DNA from: Bombyx mori
Taxonomy: Eukaryota > Arthropoda > Insecta > Lepidoptera > Bombycidae
Direction of reading: 5' to 3'
DNA: 64,000 nt
Assembly: GCF_030269925.1 (NCBI RefSeq)
Contig: NC_085121.1
Span: forward strand, 17,439,501 to 17,503,500
Positions within the stretch are counted from its first letter, which is position 1. Every line of letters begins with the position of its first letter. Below, one piece after another: positions 43,895 to 55,474 of the stretch. Under the pieces are notes generated by a model, which was not told the DNA's origin, searched no databases, and saw only the letters and a program-made list of their open reading frames with translations. Made by a program: the position numbers and the translations under genes.

Positions 43895-44320
43895 CGATGA
43901 GAACTACATTCCCGATCCTGCTTTCCATACTGTTCTGAATATAGTTTTCATCGTGGCCGCCGGTAACTACATTCCCGATCCTGTGGACAGAATGGAAAGC
44001 AGTCGACGTCGCCCAAAACACGTCATTTCGGATCCTCCCGATCCACTAACGGTGCTTTTAGGTACTTCAAGCACTGGTCATCGTTCTCGTCGAACCCGTC
44101 GCTTGCGATAAGGGGCTCGACGAGTAAACTAACCCACATACACAGCCCACTGAGTTTCTCGCCGAATCTTCTCAGTGGGTCGCTTTTCCGATCCGGTGGT
44201 AGATTCTGCGAAGCACGGCTCTTGCTGGGTTCGTATTAGGAACATTGTCAGGTTTGAGCCCCATGAGCTCATCTACTACTTAAGGTTACGCTGAAGGTTA
44301 GGTAGGAGCTTAAGTAGGAA
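43895..44320 (+). mobile_element. Jockey-like LINE 3' end
   Basis: Encodes AAGNYIPDPVDRMESSRRRP and DPPDPLTVLLGTSSTGHRSR (43950-44100), then the 3' UTR cactgagtttctcgccga...cttctcagtgggtcgc...ccccatgagctcatctacta. A short upstream echo (gagaactacattcccgatcc at 43899) duplicates part of the coding tail. Confidence 0.8.
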
Positions 44321-44559
44321 AGAAAGGACAGAGATGATAGGAGAAGAAAATAATCTAAGCTCATACTTCCTAATTTATAGTCAAAACGTATTTGAAGATT
44401 ATAAAGCAGAAGCAGATAAACGTGATTCGCAACTTGGTGCTTTACTATGTTGATTGAGGCCCTTAGTAGTTGTAAAATATATGTATAAAATATTATGTAT
44501 TATTATCGGTGACATGTAATATAAATACAAATCCATAGGACATCCAAATTACTATTACT

Positions 44560-44820
44560 ATATTTTGCGACTTTGAAGTGGTAGTGGGCAGGGCACATTG
44601 CTCGTAGAATTGATGACCATTGGGACCGAAAAGATCTTGAGTAGCGACCGCGTACTGGAAGAGGTAGCGTGAGTAGGCTTCCTACAAGATGGACGGGCCA
44701 CCTATTGAGGTTCGCGGGGATCCGCTGGATGTAGGTAGCGCAGGACCATTTTTGTAGCGAGGCTTGGGGGAGACCTATGTCCAAAATGGCATGTAAATGA
44801 ATGTGAGCTGATAGAATATT
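44560..44820 (+). mobile_element. RTE-like LINE 3' end
   Basis: The plus strand reads GHIARRIDDHWDRKDLE, stop, RPRTGRGSVSRLPTRWTGHL, FAGIRWM and EAWGRPMS, with a few stops. It is the longest copy in the window of the GHIARR...GRPPTRWTDDL family. It ends near ctgatagaatatttttt. Confidence 0.75.
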
Positions 44821-44879
44821 TTTTATCACGACAATCACGTGGCTTCAACATCACAAACCTACAAAAAAAGCAAATTAGA

Positions 44880-45131
44880 TGATATGTGCTGGATATACCC
44901 ATTTTAATTAGTTCTTTCAGAAAGGTTTTCAACAACGACCTTTTTTTTATTGCTTGGATGTATGGACGAGCTCACAGCCCACCTGGTGTTAAGTGGTTAC
45001 TGGAGCCCATAGACATCTACAACGTAAATGCGCTATATACCTTGAGATATAAGTTCTAAGGTCTCAGCATGATAATTATGTGCTGGATATACCCACAATA
45101 ATTAGGTTCCAAACCGGTTTTCAACACTATC
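44880..45131. repeat. Direct repeat of about 55-60 bp flanking a SINE fragment
   Basis: Left copy 44880-44937 (gatatgtgctggatataccc...ggttttcaacaacgac), right copy 45073-45131 (aattatgtgctggatatacc...ggttttcaacactat). They differ at several positions. Confidence 0.7.
44938..45072 (-). mobile_element. Bm1-type SINE, 3' third, inserted between a 60-bp direct repeat
   Basis: Starts at the T run (ttttttttattgcttgg) and stops at aggtctcagcatga. On each side lies a diverged copy of tatgtgctggatataccca...ggttttcaacaa/c. Confidence 0.83.
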
Positions 45132-45363
45132 ATATTTTATTTATAAAGTATCTCAAAGTAATAACTTTTTGGTAATTATCCTACGTCAAATCCTAAAGTT
45201 TTACCGCAGTTTCTTTATGACTCTAATTTTATGATCACGTTTCTGCCTACCACAACTACTTACTATAGAACCGCTATTGCTTTAAGCTTTGACAGTAGAT
45301 TAATTGGAACTACTCACATAAAATTTCGGAAGGAGGTCACTTTGGGAATCTTAAATCTATACT

Positions 45364-45817
45364 TCTATACTAATATTATAAAGAGGAAAGATTTGTTTGT
45401 TTGTATTGAATAGGCTCCGAAACTACTGTACCGATTTGAAATATTCTTTCACTGTTTGGAAGCTACACTATTCCTGAGTGACATAGACTATAATTTTTTG
45501 TGAAAAAAATTAGGAATCCTTACTAAAACTCCAATAATGTAACCCAAGGTGTAGAAAAATTACTTTAAACATTCTTTAAATCGCGTGCCCTGCGAAAACT
45601 ACTGATGATAGAATAAAATAATGTACTACGACTTTGTAGAACACATTATTATTTACAAAAAGTGTCGCGACAGTGTCTAACTATTATAGTTATGCCACAA
45701 TAAGTGTTCTTTTATTTAAAAAAATAAAAGAACGTCAAATATCGTTATTAAACATAAACATAACATTAACATAAAAAATTTGTTAAAGACCCGAGCGGAG
45801 CCGGAGCGAGCCGCTAG
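45364..45817 (+). mobile_element. Non-autonomous Helitron (Lep1-like), 454 bp
   Basis: Starts TCTATACTAATATTATAAAG, continues aggctccgaaactactgtacc, and ends ccgagcggagccggagcgagccgCTAG|T. This matches the lepidopteran Lep1-type Helitron as I recall it, with its G/C-rich palindromic 3' hairpin. Non-coding. Confidence 0.88.
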
Positions 45818-47364
45818 TGTATTATAAAATTGTCCGATTTAACAATAAACCATTTTTTTAAAACCACCATTATACAAGTTTTGGAACAAAAAATATGCGA
45901 TAGACCAAATTGTATCTAAAATGTTCATCCATCATCCCTTCAGATAAAAAATTTAGACATACGTTATTTGGATACTTAAAAAAACACCTAAATCGAAACA
46001 GTTACGCTGGAGTAACTCCCAAAGCCTTTTTACTATACTACGTGATTTGCCTTCCTTTTGAATGTGAAAAAGGAATATTTCTCAACCATAGTTTATATTT
46101 CAGTATTGATCGGTACGCTTAAATTGAATATATTGAGCCTTCTAAATTCAAAATTCTATCCTCATCTCTAAGTACAATTAATTAAAGAAAAAATTTAAGA
46201 AAAAATATCGCCTTACAAAAGTTATGTAATTTTTACCAAGCTCATGAATGTGAAAAGGAAATTGTAACTAAATAGTAGATTAGATTGGTAAGCATATTGG
46301 CTTTACACAAATAAATTTGGCAAAAACCTACATTTTTTATGCTGTCGCATTCACAAACAGCATACTTCATTGTAGAGTTCCAGGATAATTAAAGATATTG
46401 GATGGAAAAGAGTTTCAAACGAGTGCTTGCAGTTACAAAGGTCTCTTCCGCTCAGCTGTTGTATCCAACTGGACATTAGGATCATCACCAATGATTAATT
46501 AGTATAACGTATAAAAATAATATTTTCATTGGATTAACATTACAGCATTGAAGTAACTGTTTATTAATTATACTAGCGATAAAGGAGCCGAATCAAACAT
46601 TAATGTCAATACGCACACACGTACAGATTTTATTCTCGAAGGTGTTTTATTGGGTCGAGAGAGTAACATAGGGTTTACGACGAAGACTTAGGTATATCTC
46701 TAAAACACGTATTTGCCTGTTTTACTGCCTATAATTTACTCATGCAGACAACGAACGTATTTGGGTCATCCGAGGCTTGAGAAATATTTAGAGTAATGGG
46801 TCTATTTGCTTTGCTGAGGTCTATTTAGTTTTAGGTTTTAGATTGTGTTATAGGACTTTGCTTAAGTTCTTTTATTATTAAATTTTATTGAACGTCAGTA
46901 TTGATAAGTTACTTATCGTGTGAATAATTTAGACTATCAATTGAAAATAAAATAGAATATATCCAAAGACTTTTAAATTATTAAGACTGCTTAAACATTT
47001 TTCGATTAATGTATAATAAATATAGGTATAATCGTATTCACATACTTTGCGGGGCTCTAAATCACAAATCCCTTTAATATCCCTACAATCAACAAATCAA
47101 AAATTAAATAATTAACATAACAAAACCCAATTCTCGAAGTTCTATAGGCCCTTTTCCCCAAATTTCGCGGATCGTAAAACAAAATTCGTTCTGAAAATCC
47201 ATCCATGACAACATTTGCTTAAGCCGACAATTGTCTGTATTATGAATTAGACGAAATCTCATTATAACGACCACTTACCTTTGCGTTGTAATATTAAAAT
47301 TTAATTTGCACGTTACATCTATACGGTTCGACGAGTGAATTATTCTGAGTGCGTGGCGTCACAC
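45818..47364. other. 1.5 kb of A/T-rich DNA, no gene seen
   Basis: A 70-codon plus frame (45910-46122) has no recognised motif. Confidence 0.45.
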
Positions 47365-47612
47365 GGTCTGGGAAGAAGCGCGATTGTGGTACATATTGGT
47401 CTTACAATACAGAATGAGACAAAACCGGTCTGGGGAGAAGCACGATTGTGGTATAGATTGGTCTTACAATATAGAATGAGACAAAACCGGTCTGGGGAGA
47501 AGCACGATTGTGGTACAGATTGGTTTTACAATATAGAATGAGACAAAACCGGTCTGGGGAGAAGCGCGATTGTGGTACAGATTGGTCTCACAATGTAGAA
47601 TGAGAAAAAACC
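47365..47612 (+). repeat. 62-bp minisatellite, four direct units
   Basis: Each unit reads ggtctggggagaagcacgat, tgtggtatagattggtctta, caatatagaatgagacaaaacc; units follow one another without spacers. Sixty-two is not a multiple of three and the last unit decays, so it is not protein coding. Confidence 0.92.
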
Positions 47613-48109
47613 GTTTGAAACCTAGATCCAAAAAAAAACACTGACTGAGATCGCTAATATGAAGCTAGTAGATCTAGAAGTAGATTTTTAAATTGCATGA
47701 ACAGCTCACAACCCAACTAATGCTAAATTAATATAAAGTACCAGCGACCCAGACATATCTAATTTCTTATACCTTCCCTCAATACGCCTGGTACAATAAA
47801 TAACGTTTTTTTTTTTTTATTTTTTTTTCACTTTGTAAAAATATATACACGTGGAAGAAATTTGTCGTTGCCCGTGAACTAAATTCTTAGCATAGTTAGT
47901 AACACTAGTCCTCCAGGAATATTATTAATTTGGCAAAGTAATGAGAATACTTCCAACTGATTCTCTGAATATCTGTCGTAATAATGAATGTATTGAAAAG
48001 AAAATAATTTATCTTTGTCCTTTTAAAAGTAGAGAAATCTGTATCTCAAGCGAACATTAGTTGTCTATTTAAAATAATATGCTCTGAGTAATTGTTTGAG
48101 ATGATCTCC
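47613..48109. other. No gene; one decayed SINE end
   Basis: gaacagctcacaacccaactaatgctaa (47699-47726) looks like an old minus-strand Bm1 end. A T run lies at 47806-47829. Confidence 0.4.
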
Positions 48110-48428
48110 TCATATCCTTTTTATCATTGCACCTCCCGCCATCGGAGCAGAGTTCATCCATATTATCTGGAACCGCTGCGTTCATCGACAGTGCGTTTCC
48201 AGAGGTCTTTTTTGCCACGTACCATCCGGCTATGAAATGAGCTCCCCTCCACGGTGTTTTCCGAGCACTATGACATGTTCTTCTTCAAAAGAGGCTTGTG
48301 GAGAGTATTAAGCTGTAGGCAGCGGCTTGGCTCTACCCTTTGTATTGCTGAAGTCCATGGGCGACCGTAACCACTCACCATCAGTTTTGCCGTATGCTCG
48401 TCTGCCTACAAGGGCAATAAAAAATAAG
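48110..48428 (+). mobile_element. LINE 3' end (family with CTACAAGGGCAATAAA tail)
   Basis: The coding remnant includes DSAFPEVFFATYHPAMK and, in another frame, the FFFKRGLWRVLS ending, followed by gtaggcagcggcttggctct and ccatgggcgaccgtaaccac. It ends gtctgcctacaagggcaata-A(n). This is the parent of the short tails at 4011, 17365 and 53140. The C-terminal pattern resembles CR1- or Jockey-type reverse transcriptases; the clade is not certain. Confidence 0.7.
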
Positions 48429-48794
48429 TTTTGATTGTAATTTTGTAATTATAAAACAATAAGTTTTTCCACAATGTAGCTTCATGTAGCTCGACTTAAA
48501 TATGTCCTTCCTTCCCTCAAGAGCGGTCAGAACGAACTTAATTCGTTTAATTAATCAGTTTAGTTGAGGGGCTGCGTGTTGTACGGTGAATATAATTATA
48601 ATTAGGATGTTTTCCACCAGATTTGGAGCTGTATTTAATTAAATTAATCCAACTTATTAAAAAAAATATTTCATAAGTCAAAATGTGCAGTATTGCTATA
48701 TTAGCTGAGGTTAAATTACTGCAGCATATAGACAAGTAAATAATGAATATGTGGACGGGTGCATCTATAGTTATTGATACCATTAGATATATAT

Positions 48795-49098
48795 TGTTAC
48801 GGCGGTAAGAGTAACGCCATCTGTTGTCGAATAGCAGAAACGAATATCAAAACCACTCGACTTATCGGGAATGTTCTCGATAATTGTAAAAATGTCGTAT
48901 CGATTATAAAAACGTTGCAGAGATGACACGAAGGTTGCTAGTAATTGGAGCTACTCGAAGCGAACGGATCACCTGAAGCGAACCGGAAGAAGTGAATTGC
49001 GAATTTGTACAGTGTTCGTTAAGTGTTTTAAGTGTTTAATAGAGTTTTAATTTGTACTTCGGTGAAGTTTTATTTATCCCGTACCCCAGCGCGTTACA
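48795..49098 (+). repeat. Solo LTR (Ty3/Gypsy-like), 304 bp
   Basis: Starts TGTTACGGCGGTAAGAGTAA and ends CCCAGCGCGTTACA. It is flanked by ATAT on the left and ATGT on the right, consistent with a 4-bp duplication with one later change. It aligns with the inverted LTR at 35210-35563 but lacks about 50 bp of its upstream part. Confidence 0.8.
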
Positions 49099-49369
49099 AT
49101 GTTTCAAGTGTATTTTCTGTAAACTAGTAAGGTAAGCGATGCGACTCGAATATTTATACGAGTACACCAGGTGTTTTGACATTTAGACCGTAACGATTTC
49201 AGCGGGTTTTGGACCTACGGACTGAAATACATGAAGTCAGAGTCGGAACGGTATTTTGATAAGGCTATGCGTCATGATAATTAAGTTATCGTTACCGCCG
49301 CTGACTACTCCCCGAATCCTGATCACGCAGGATCAAGTCACTGTCGACGCCCTAGACACATCCTTCCTC

Positions 49370-49650
49370 CTCCTCGCGCCGTTTTCCTCATTATTGAGGG
49401 TCGTGACTCCCCCGCTGCATCAGCTTCTCTCATACGATTTCCCTCCATCTGCCGCGATCCTTAGCTTCATGAAGGGCATTGTGAAGTTCATGTTCAGATA
49501 AAATCGTATTTGGTCCAACCATCTCGTGGGACTGCATCCTCTAGGACGTTTGCCATCTATCTTGTCTGTCACCATCAGCTGTTCAAGATTGTAAAACATC
49601 CTTACGTATCCATCAAATCCAATAACTCTTGCATTAGATGCCTTCAACTC
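49370..49650 (-). mobile_element. RTE-like LINE C-terminal remnant
   Basis: The minus frame reads KIDGKRPRGCSPTRWLDQIR, NMNFTMPFMKLRIAADGGKS and YERS. This matches the GKRSRGRSPTRW...DR-RWR C-terminus of RTE-like LINEs. It lies head-to-head with the next element. Confidence 0.68.
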
Positions 49651-49744
49651 TAACACTAGGAGCAGGCTCCAGCAAGGAAGCTTAGGTACTCCGGTAACCG
49701 TACTCGTCGAACTCGGTAAAGAGTTCGAAGTGCAACCTAACCTT

Positions 49745-49975
49745 AACATCAGCCCACTGAGTTTCTCGTGTATTTTTGCAGCGGGTCGCGATTCCCATTC
49801 GGTAGTAGATTCGTTCGCGAAGCAGCTGCTCTTGAGATGTTAGGTCTCCTTAGGTGCCACCAAAGGCAACTGTTAGCTAATCCAACCCCTCCTGGCTAAG
49901 CCTTTGCTCGCCCACCTGTCCTGGTGAAATTGGAAAGGACTCCGGGCCACCAGTAATCCTTTAATCATTAAAAAA
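49745..49975 (+). mobile_element. Jockey-like LINE 3' UTR, a variant subfamily
   Basis: Opens with cagcccactgagtttctcgt and ggtagtagattcgttcgcga as in the other Jockey-like tails, but ends differently: gctcgcccacctgtcctggt, actccgggccaccagtaatc and an A run at 49971-49977. A second subfamily with the same UTR core. Confidence 0.65.
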
Positions 49976-49977
49976 AA

Positions 49978-51406
49978 GACGTGTGGCTCTCGGGGACTGC
50001 CTCAGTAAAGCTATTGCAAAGCATTTTTTATCAACTTAGGCAATTACAATTAGACAATAATAATTTAATATTAAAACAATAATAAAAATAAGACCACGCT
50101 ATATTTATAAACATTAACAAAAGAAAAACATTAACTATCCCCTTCACGCTCATAAGCTAGACCGCGTGAGAGAGAGATGGGCAGACTTTTCATGATGCTC
50201 ATGCAGTGCGACGTCATGCCGCGCGCTTATTCACAAACACTACACCAGCGCAACGTGTGAATGTGTTGAACGCGAGCTACATAGTAGGCGTAGTGGGATG
50301 TCAGGTTATTTTCGTTACGGAATTTCTTGATTCAGTCGCCGCGCTCAAGGCCCGCGATAGAGGCTATGCAATAGCTTAAAAAAACCTACGGATTACTACA
50401 AATTTTAAAATAAATCGTGACTTCATTTCAAAGCAGCAACTCATGTATCGACGATCAATACAATGTCGATGCAATATCGAACTTTATTTTCTGCTAAATA
50501 AGTTTTCTAGACTAGAATGGAACAAATAAGTATTGGTATGTTAGACCAAAAATGGTCATTTCCTAAACTGCTCTTTTACGAGTTCAGTTGAATCGGTTAT
50601 TCTAACAAGATATCTGCAGTATTTTCTGCGTTTTATTGGTTAGTTCGAATGTTTGGATGTTTTCAGAGAGTGCAGTATATGTGGAAGTTACAATCACAAT
50701 GTTGGGTGAGTCGTTGGTTGGCATTGGTAGTGACTTAATTCGTGGTATTTTTGCAGAAAACTAAACAGTATAGCAGATACATTAATTTAATCAAACTATT
50801 TCTGTTATTTGTTTGTTGATTTCACTTAAGTCAAATGTTTGTCTAACATCAATTGAATGGAAGATCTTAGAACATAAAATTACAATAAGAAGTATGTTTA
50901 GCTTCTAACTGCTAGGCTATATCATCCTTCATACTGGAGTCTTAATTTTTTTTCTAATCATGTATTTATTGCATGCAGTGCCAAAGCAGAGCGAGCGATA
51001 CCGCCATTTTGATTTTGAATAAATAAAACTTCACACAAACAAATCTGACAACACAAACAACAGAGATTTAGCGGAACCGCGCAAGTGTTGCCATCACAAA
51101 TATTTGTGGATTATTTTGACGTATTTATATCGCGGAACAAACATAGGATTTCCCCCGTGCCAGTGGTAACGAGCCACAAATATTTATTTTATCGGATGTG
51201 TTGCTAGAAAGCGAATTTTGAAATTTAGTTTTTTTTTAATGTTCCATAATATAAAGAAACTTTTATAAATGTTAATGATGTTTTTCTTTAATACAACATA
51301 ATATGTACGCATTATGTCTAGCACTGTGTTATTTATCTTAACTATCATATCTTCATAAATACAAAAGGTACGTGTAAAATGAATGTGGTGTGCATGGCAT
51401 TTTTTT
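49978..51406. other. 1.4 kb without a gene; two G/C-richer islands
   Basis: 50140-50370 (gtgagagagagatgggcag, gcagtgcgacgtcatgccgc, gtgaatgtgttgaacgcgag) and 50985-51180 stand out in composition and look repeat-like, but no ends or coding sequence define an element. Confidence 0.4.
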
Positions 51407-51520
51407 ACTGGTGGTATTAGGCATTAAGGTCCGCACCTAAGTAATACTCCCCTACAACTTTCTGTAAAGCAGCCCTACGTTCCAGTTTCAATGGTAAGAC
51501 AACCATTATAATAATATAAT
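51407..51520 (+). mobile_element. Highly decayed Bm1-type SINE
   Basis: ctggtggtattaggcattaa, gtccgcacc, ctgtaaagcagcc...cgttccagttt and aagacaaccattataa keep the body order at low identity. Confidence 0.5.
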
Positions 51521-51577
51521 GCCATTGACACTTCGAACTCGAGATGTCTAAACGTCTAAACTGCGATATATTAGCTA

Positions 51578-51791
51578 CTAGCGACCCATCCTCGCTTCGC
51601 TTCGGAAACTGTAATTTATTATTGATTTCTCCACTATTTAACGGATGTTATTATACATATAAACCTTTCTCTTCAATCACTCTACCTATTAAAAAAAACC
51701 GCATCAAAATCCGTTGCGTAGTTTTAAAGATTTAAGCATACATAGGGATATAGGGACAGAGAAAGCGACTTTGTTTTAAACTATGTAGTGA
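51578..51791 (-). mobile_element. Non-autonomous Helitron, 214 bp, empty form of 30680-31310
   Basis: Same termini as the 30.7-kb copy (CTAG at 51578-51581 beside gcgaagcgaggatggg; 5' TCACTACATAGTTTAAAACA at 51791). It aligns directly across the point where that copy carries about 400 extra bases. Confidence 0.82.
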
Positions 51792-51880
51792 TAAGCTAAG
51801 TGACAAATACACATAATATTTCCCGCGCTTTTTCCGAGTCATAGACGTCAACGAAAATACTTAACGATAATTATTATATC

Positions 51881-52131
51881 AATCTATAAATAAAAGACTT
51901 AAACTTTTGTAGAAAATAAACTTAAAACAAAGAAAATGAATCCGTCCGACGGGAGACACATCAAAGGAAAAACAATATTTATTTAATTCCGAACATTTTC
52001 ATATTTATCTACCTTTTAAACCTTCTCTGGACCTCCACAAAATATTCAAGATCAGAATTAGCTAAATCGGTCCAGCCGTTCTCGAGTTTTAGCGAGACTA
52101 ACGAAGAGCATTTCATTTTTATATATATAGA
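51881..52131 (-). mobile_element. Helitron fragment, 3' end missing
   Basis: Same subfamily as 7156 and 22317: ataaataaaagacttaaact, ggagacacatcaaagg, cgttctcgagttttagcgag, 5' end TCTATATATATAAAAATG at 52131. The CTAG side is lost. Confidence 0.72.
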
Positions 52132-52721
52132 TGCCTGGTTTATAAGTATTTTGTGCATATTGGGTTTTAATTTTTCTACATCTCAACAACACTGTTTCTG
52201 TGAGCGTGGATCGGGCGATATATTTGTATGTATCGATTGCGAAAACAAAACACGTATCAATTGGTTTGGAACAACGAAGCATGGGTGTGTTCACAAAAAT
52301 ATATGAAAACCAGACATGAGTCGTCTATTATCAAAGGTGGCAATCTGTGCATTTGGACAAAAAAATGTTATTGATATGTCAATATAGATTGATTTGAATA
52401 TAATCGTCTCCTTCAAAGAATACGGTTCAAAACCTGCATTAAATAAAGGTTAATAGTTAACCTGTTATTTATCTAAGATGTCGTTCAGAAGAGTTTTGTG
52501 ACTGCCAATGGAATACAAAGTCAATAATTCGTTTTTCTGATTTACCAATAATTTTCCAAAAGTCAGATTGCCGGCTTTGATAATAGTCGACTGACATATT
52601 CTTTCGGTGCGTTTTATTCAGCTGGAAACTTTTCATGGTGTTGACGATGATGAAATTATTAATAGTGCTAGACACAAAGCATAACATCAGAGAGGTTTTT
52701 ATTTATTTATTATTATTTATA
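52132..52721. other. No gene seen
   Basis: The short minus frames here have no recognised motif. Confidence 0.4.
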
Positions 52722-52857
52722 TACGACGTAAATGCGCCACCCACCTTGAGATATACGTTCTAAGGTCTCAAGTATAGTTACAACGGCTACCCCATCCTTC
52801 AAACCGTAACGCATTACTGCTACCCACGCGGGTTCACAAGAGGTCCTACCCAGTAAT
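52722..52857 (-). mobile_element. Bm1-type SINE, middle part with an internal deletion
   Basis: Runs from acgacgtaaatgcgccaccc to aagaggtcctacccag. The stretch between cattactgct and acccacgcgg lacks the gccgtgaa...ggtaggtaccacc section. The 3' tail is missing. Confidence 0.8.
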
Positions 52858-53139
52858 TTTACGATAGGGAGCATCGTGGCTATGAATTCTGTATTGGTGT
52901 CCATAGACGAAGATGATGACTTTCTAATGTATGCTGCATATTTGCCTACTGAGCCAATTTAAAAAGTAAACCAGAAAAGTACCGCACCTAGTGAGAGGGA
53001 AAGCGAAAGTTTGGTCACTACCGACACTAATATCTACTTTAAATAGACAACAATAACAATTAATAGGACTACTTATAAGTAAATGAGAGCAGATGATCTA
53101 TACATTACGATTTAGGTCCTTCAAGATCATATCGCACGA

Positions 53140-53183
53140 ATGGTCGTACGCTAGTCTGCCTACAAGGGCAATAAAAAAAAAAG
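53140..53183 (+). mobile_element. Short LINE tail with A run
   Basis: ggtcgtacgctagtctgcct-acaagggcaata-A(11): the last about 40 bases of the 48110-48428 family. Confidence 0.65.
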
Positions 53184-53419
53184 TGTGTGTGTCCGCTCCG
53201 ACGCACGACTGGAGTTTACTGGATATAAAAAATTAAACGAAACAATACGAGAAATAGTTCTATATTACGACAACACGATACACTACAGATTATTAACAAA
53301 TTAACGAGACACAAAACAAACGACTAACAAATATATGAAAATACAATAATGAGAGAAACGCGCGATCAGTACGAGGCTTTGTGGCGGACTGCCGGCGCAG
53401 CAGCCCGGCGTCACCTGCG

Positions 53420-53476
53420 ATAACGCATTTCGTGTGACATGCGCAATCAGGCGCATAACGCATTTCGTGTGACATG
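53420..53476. repeat. 35-bp direct duplication
   Basis: ataacgcatttcgtgtgaca-tg occurs at 53420 and again at 53455, separated by cgcaatcaggcgc. It lies in a G/C-richer stretch (53345-53520) of unknown origin. Confidence 0.75.
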
Positions 53477-53884
53477 CTAGTACGATTTTGGTCCCCATAA
53501 TTTTCATACCCCGGGCCTATATATGTAAATCGATTCTAAAGGAGTAAACTCCAAAAAGTTCGTTTCCATTCCGGAGCTTATAGTATACCTATGAGCAAAA
53601 ATAAGTGCTGCAACATGTAGGCTGAAGAAAGACAAATAATCTAAGTAAACAATGATCTGAAGTGAGGATTAGAATGCAACTGAATACTAATGCATGCTAG
53701 ATATCATTTAACGTAATATTTTGATACTGATTGTGATTTTGAGTCAGACAGACAAGGAAAGGTGGGGATATCGAAATAATTTATTCGCTAATTGCTTTTT
53801 ACTTCTAGTGATATCTTTTAAGTTATGAAATGTTACTTTATGTTCTTAACATTAAAGGTCAAAAACTAGTGCAGATATACTTGC

Positions 53885-54100
53885 CTTTCCTCTTCTTCTT
53901 TTTCTCCACCTTATCCCACTAGGTGGGGTCGGCACAGCTAATTTATCTCTTCCATTCTCTTCTATCAGTCGTCATCTCAACACTCACTCCTCTCTCCCTC
54001 ATATCGTCATTCACCCACTCCATCCATGTCTTCTTCGGTCGACCTCTTCTCCCTCTACCTTGTACTACCATTTCCATACATCTCTTAGTCACACACATAC
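53885..54100 (-). mobile_element. RTE-like LINE 3' end (hairpin-tail family), best-preserved copy
   Basis: The minus frame 53943-54161 contains CVTKRCMEMVVQGRGRRGRP, KKTWMEWVNDDMRERGVSVE and TTDRREWKR before the tail. The tail has the CCCACTAGGTGGG hairpin at 53915-53927. The N-terminal part of that frame is flanking DNA. Confidence 0.8.
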
Positions 54101-54313
54101 TTGCCTTTCCGTCGAGAAGTATTGCTGTGGAGATCGTATTGAACAAAAATTTTACACCCAATTTAAAAGCGTTGTTACTACTATAAGGACGCTAGTAGCT
54201 ATAGTCATAGGATGTCAGTTGATGATGATGATGATAATAAGCAGCCATAACATACGATAACAAAGAAGTTGTAAAATAGATTGAAAATAGATTAGAGAGA
54301 AAATAGATTTTGA

Positions 54314-54757
54314 AGTCGTTGTGGCCTAACGGATAAGACGTCCGGTGCATTCGTGTTGAAGCGATGCACCGGTGTTCGAATCCCGCAGGCGGGTACCAAT
54401 TTTTCTAATGAAATACGTACTCAACAAATGTTCACAATTGACTTCCACGGTGAAGGAATAACATCGTGTAATAAAAATCAAACCCACAAAATTATAATTT
54501 GCGTAATCACTGGTGGTAGGACCTCTTGTGAGTCCGCACGGGTAGGTACCACCACCCCGCCTATTTCCGCCGTGAAGCAGTAATGCGTTTCGGTTCGAAG
54601 GGTGCGGTAGCCGTTGTAACTAAACCTGAGATCTTAGAACTTATATCTCGAGGTGGGTGGCGCAATTACGTTGTAGATGTCTATGGGCTCCAGTAACCAC
54701 TTAACACCAGGTGGGCTGTGAGCTCGTCCATCCATCTAAGCAATAAAAAAAAAAAAA
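54314..54757 (+). mobile_element. Bm1-type SINE, full length (reference copy for this window)
   Basis: The tRNA-derived head has A box tggcctaacggat (54321-54333) and B box gtgttcgaatcc (54372-54383), as needed for RNA polymerase III. It is followed by the linker (acttccacggtgaaggaata), the body and a tail ending aagcaata plus 13 A. All 5'-truncated copies in the window match its 3' part. It makes no protein and must use the enzymes of a LINE partner. Confidence 0.93.
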
Positions 54758-55474
54758 GATATCCGGTATATCTAGGCCTCCATACTACTATTGTATTTTT
54801 ATCTGTTTGCTTATCTGTCTGCTTTCAATTCAAGTGATTTTGTTGACTACAAGATCTTAATATTATTATAAGAAAACCGTCTTGGTTTTTAGTGTGTTCA
54901 AACTAGTAAATAATATCATTATTATTATTAAGAATATTATTCCGATTTGTAGGATACAAAAAACTGTTTCTTCATTGTGTAATGTGCCTTGCAATAAGTT
55001 ATCTCAGATACATCTCGTAAAAAATACTTTACTAAAATTTAGCTTTATATCTTTTCCTCATAGATTTTATCTTTCCGTTTTATGGACTCAGTTTTATTGG
55101 CCGGCTTATTGTCCGCCTCAATTTGGAATAGTTTGGATGGATCATTTTAAATTGTCAATACGGATATTCTAGAATAAATATCACTAAATCACTAATGTAG
55201 TAAATCATGAAATAATGAAGATTAATCTTTTGAGTGGTTTCAAATTTGGACCTGGTATTTTGTTCTCTTGTTCTTTTTGGTTTTAATTTCTATAACAGGG
55301 ATCAGTTGTAGGGCAAGTAACGCTTTTTTTAATATTTACTTTATATACTTAAAATAAACCAGATTCCACTTTAAAAAAATTTTTACACTGTGTAATTAAG
55401 CTAGCTTTAAAATATCCTAATTTACTTAATGCTTTATTCAAATATTCAATGAACGAAGGGTAACGTCTTATCTA
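54758..55474. other. No gene seen
   Basis: A 96-codon plus frame (54882-55172) is A/T-driven with no recognised motif. Confidence 0.4.

Noticed and set aside
47365..47612. CRISPR-like array
   Set aside because: The 62-bp units follow each other directly with no unique spacers, in a eukaryotic context; it is a minisatellite.
54314..54400. Possible tRNA gene (A and B boxes)
   Set aside because: The boxes are the head of the Bm1-type SINE, found the same way at 2692 and 10116; there is no acceptor stem closing a 73-base cloverleaf.
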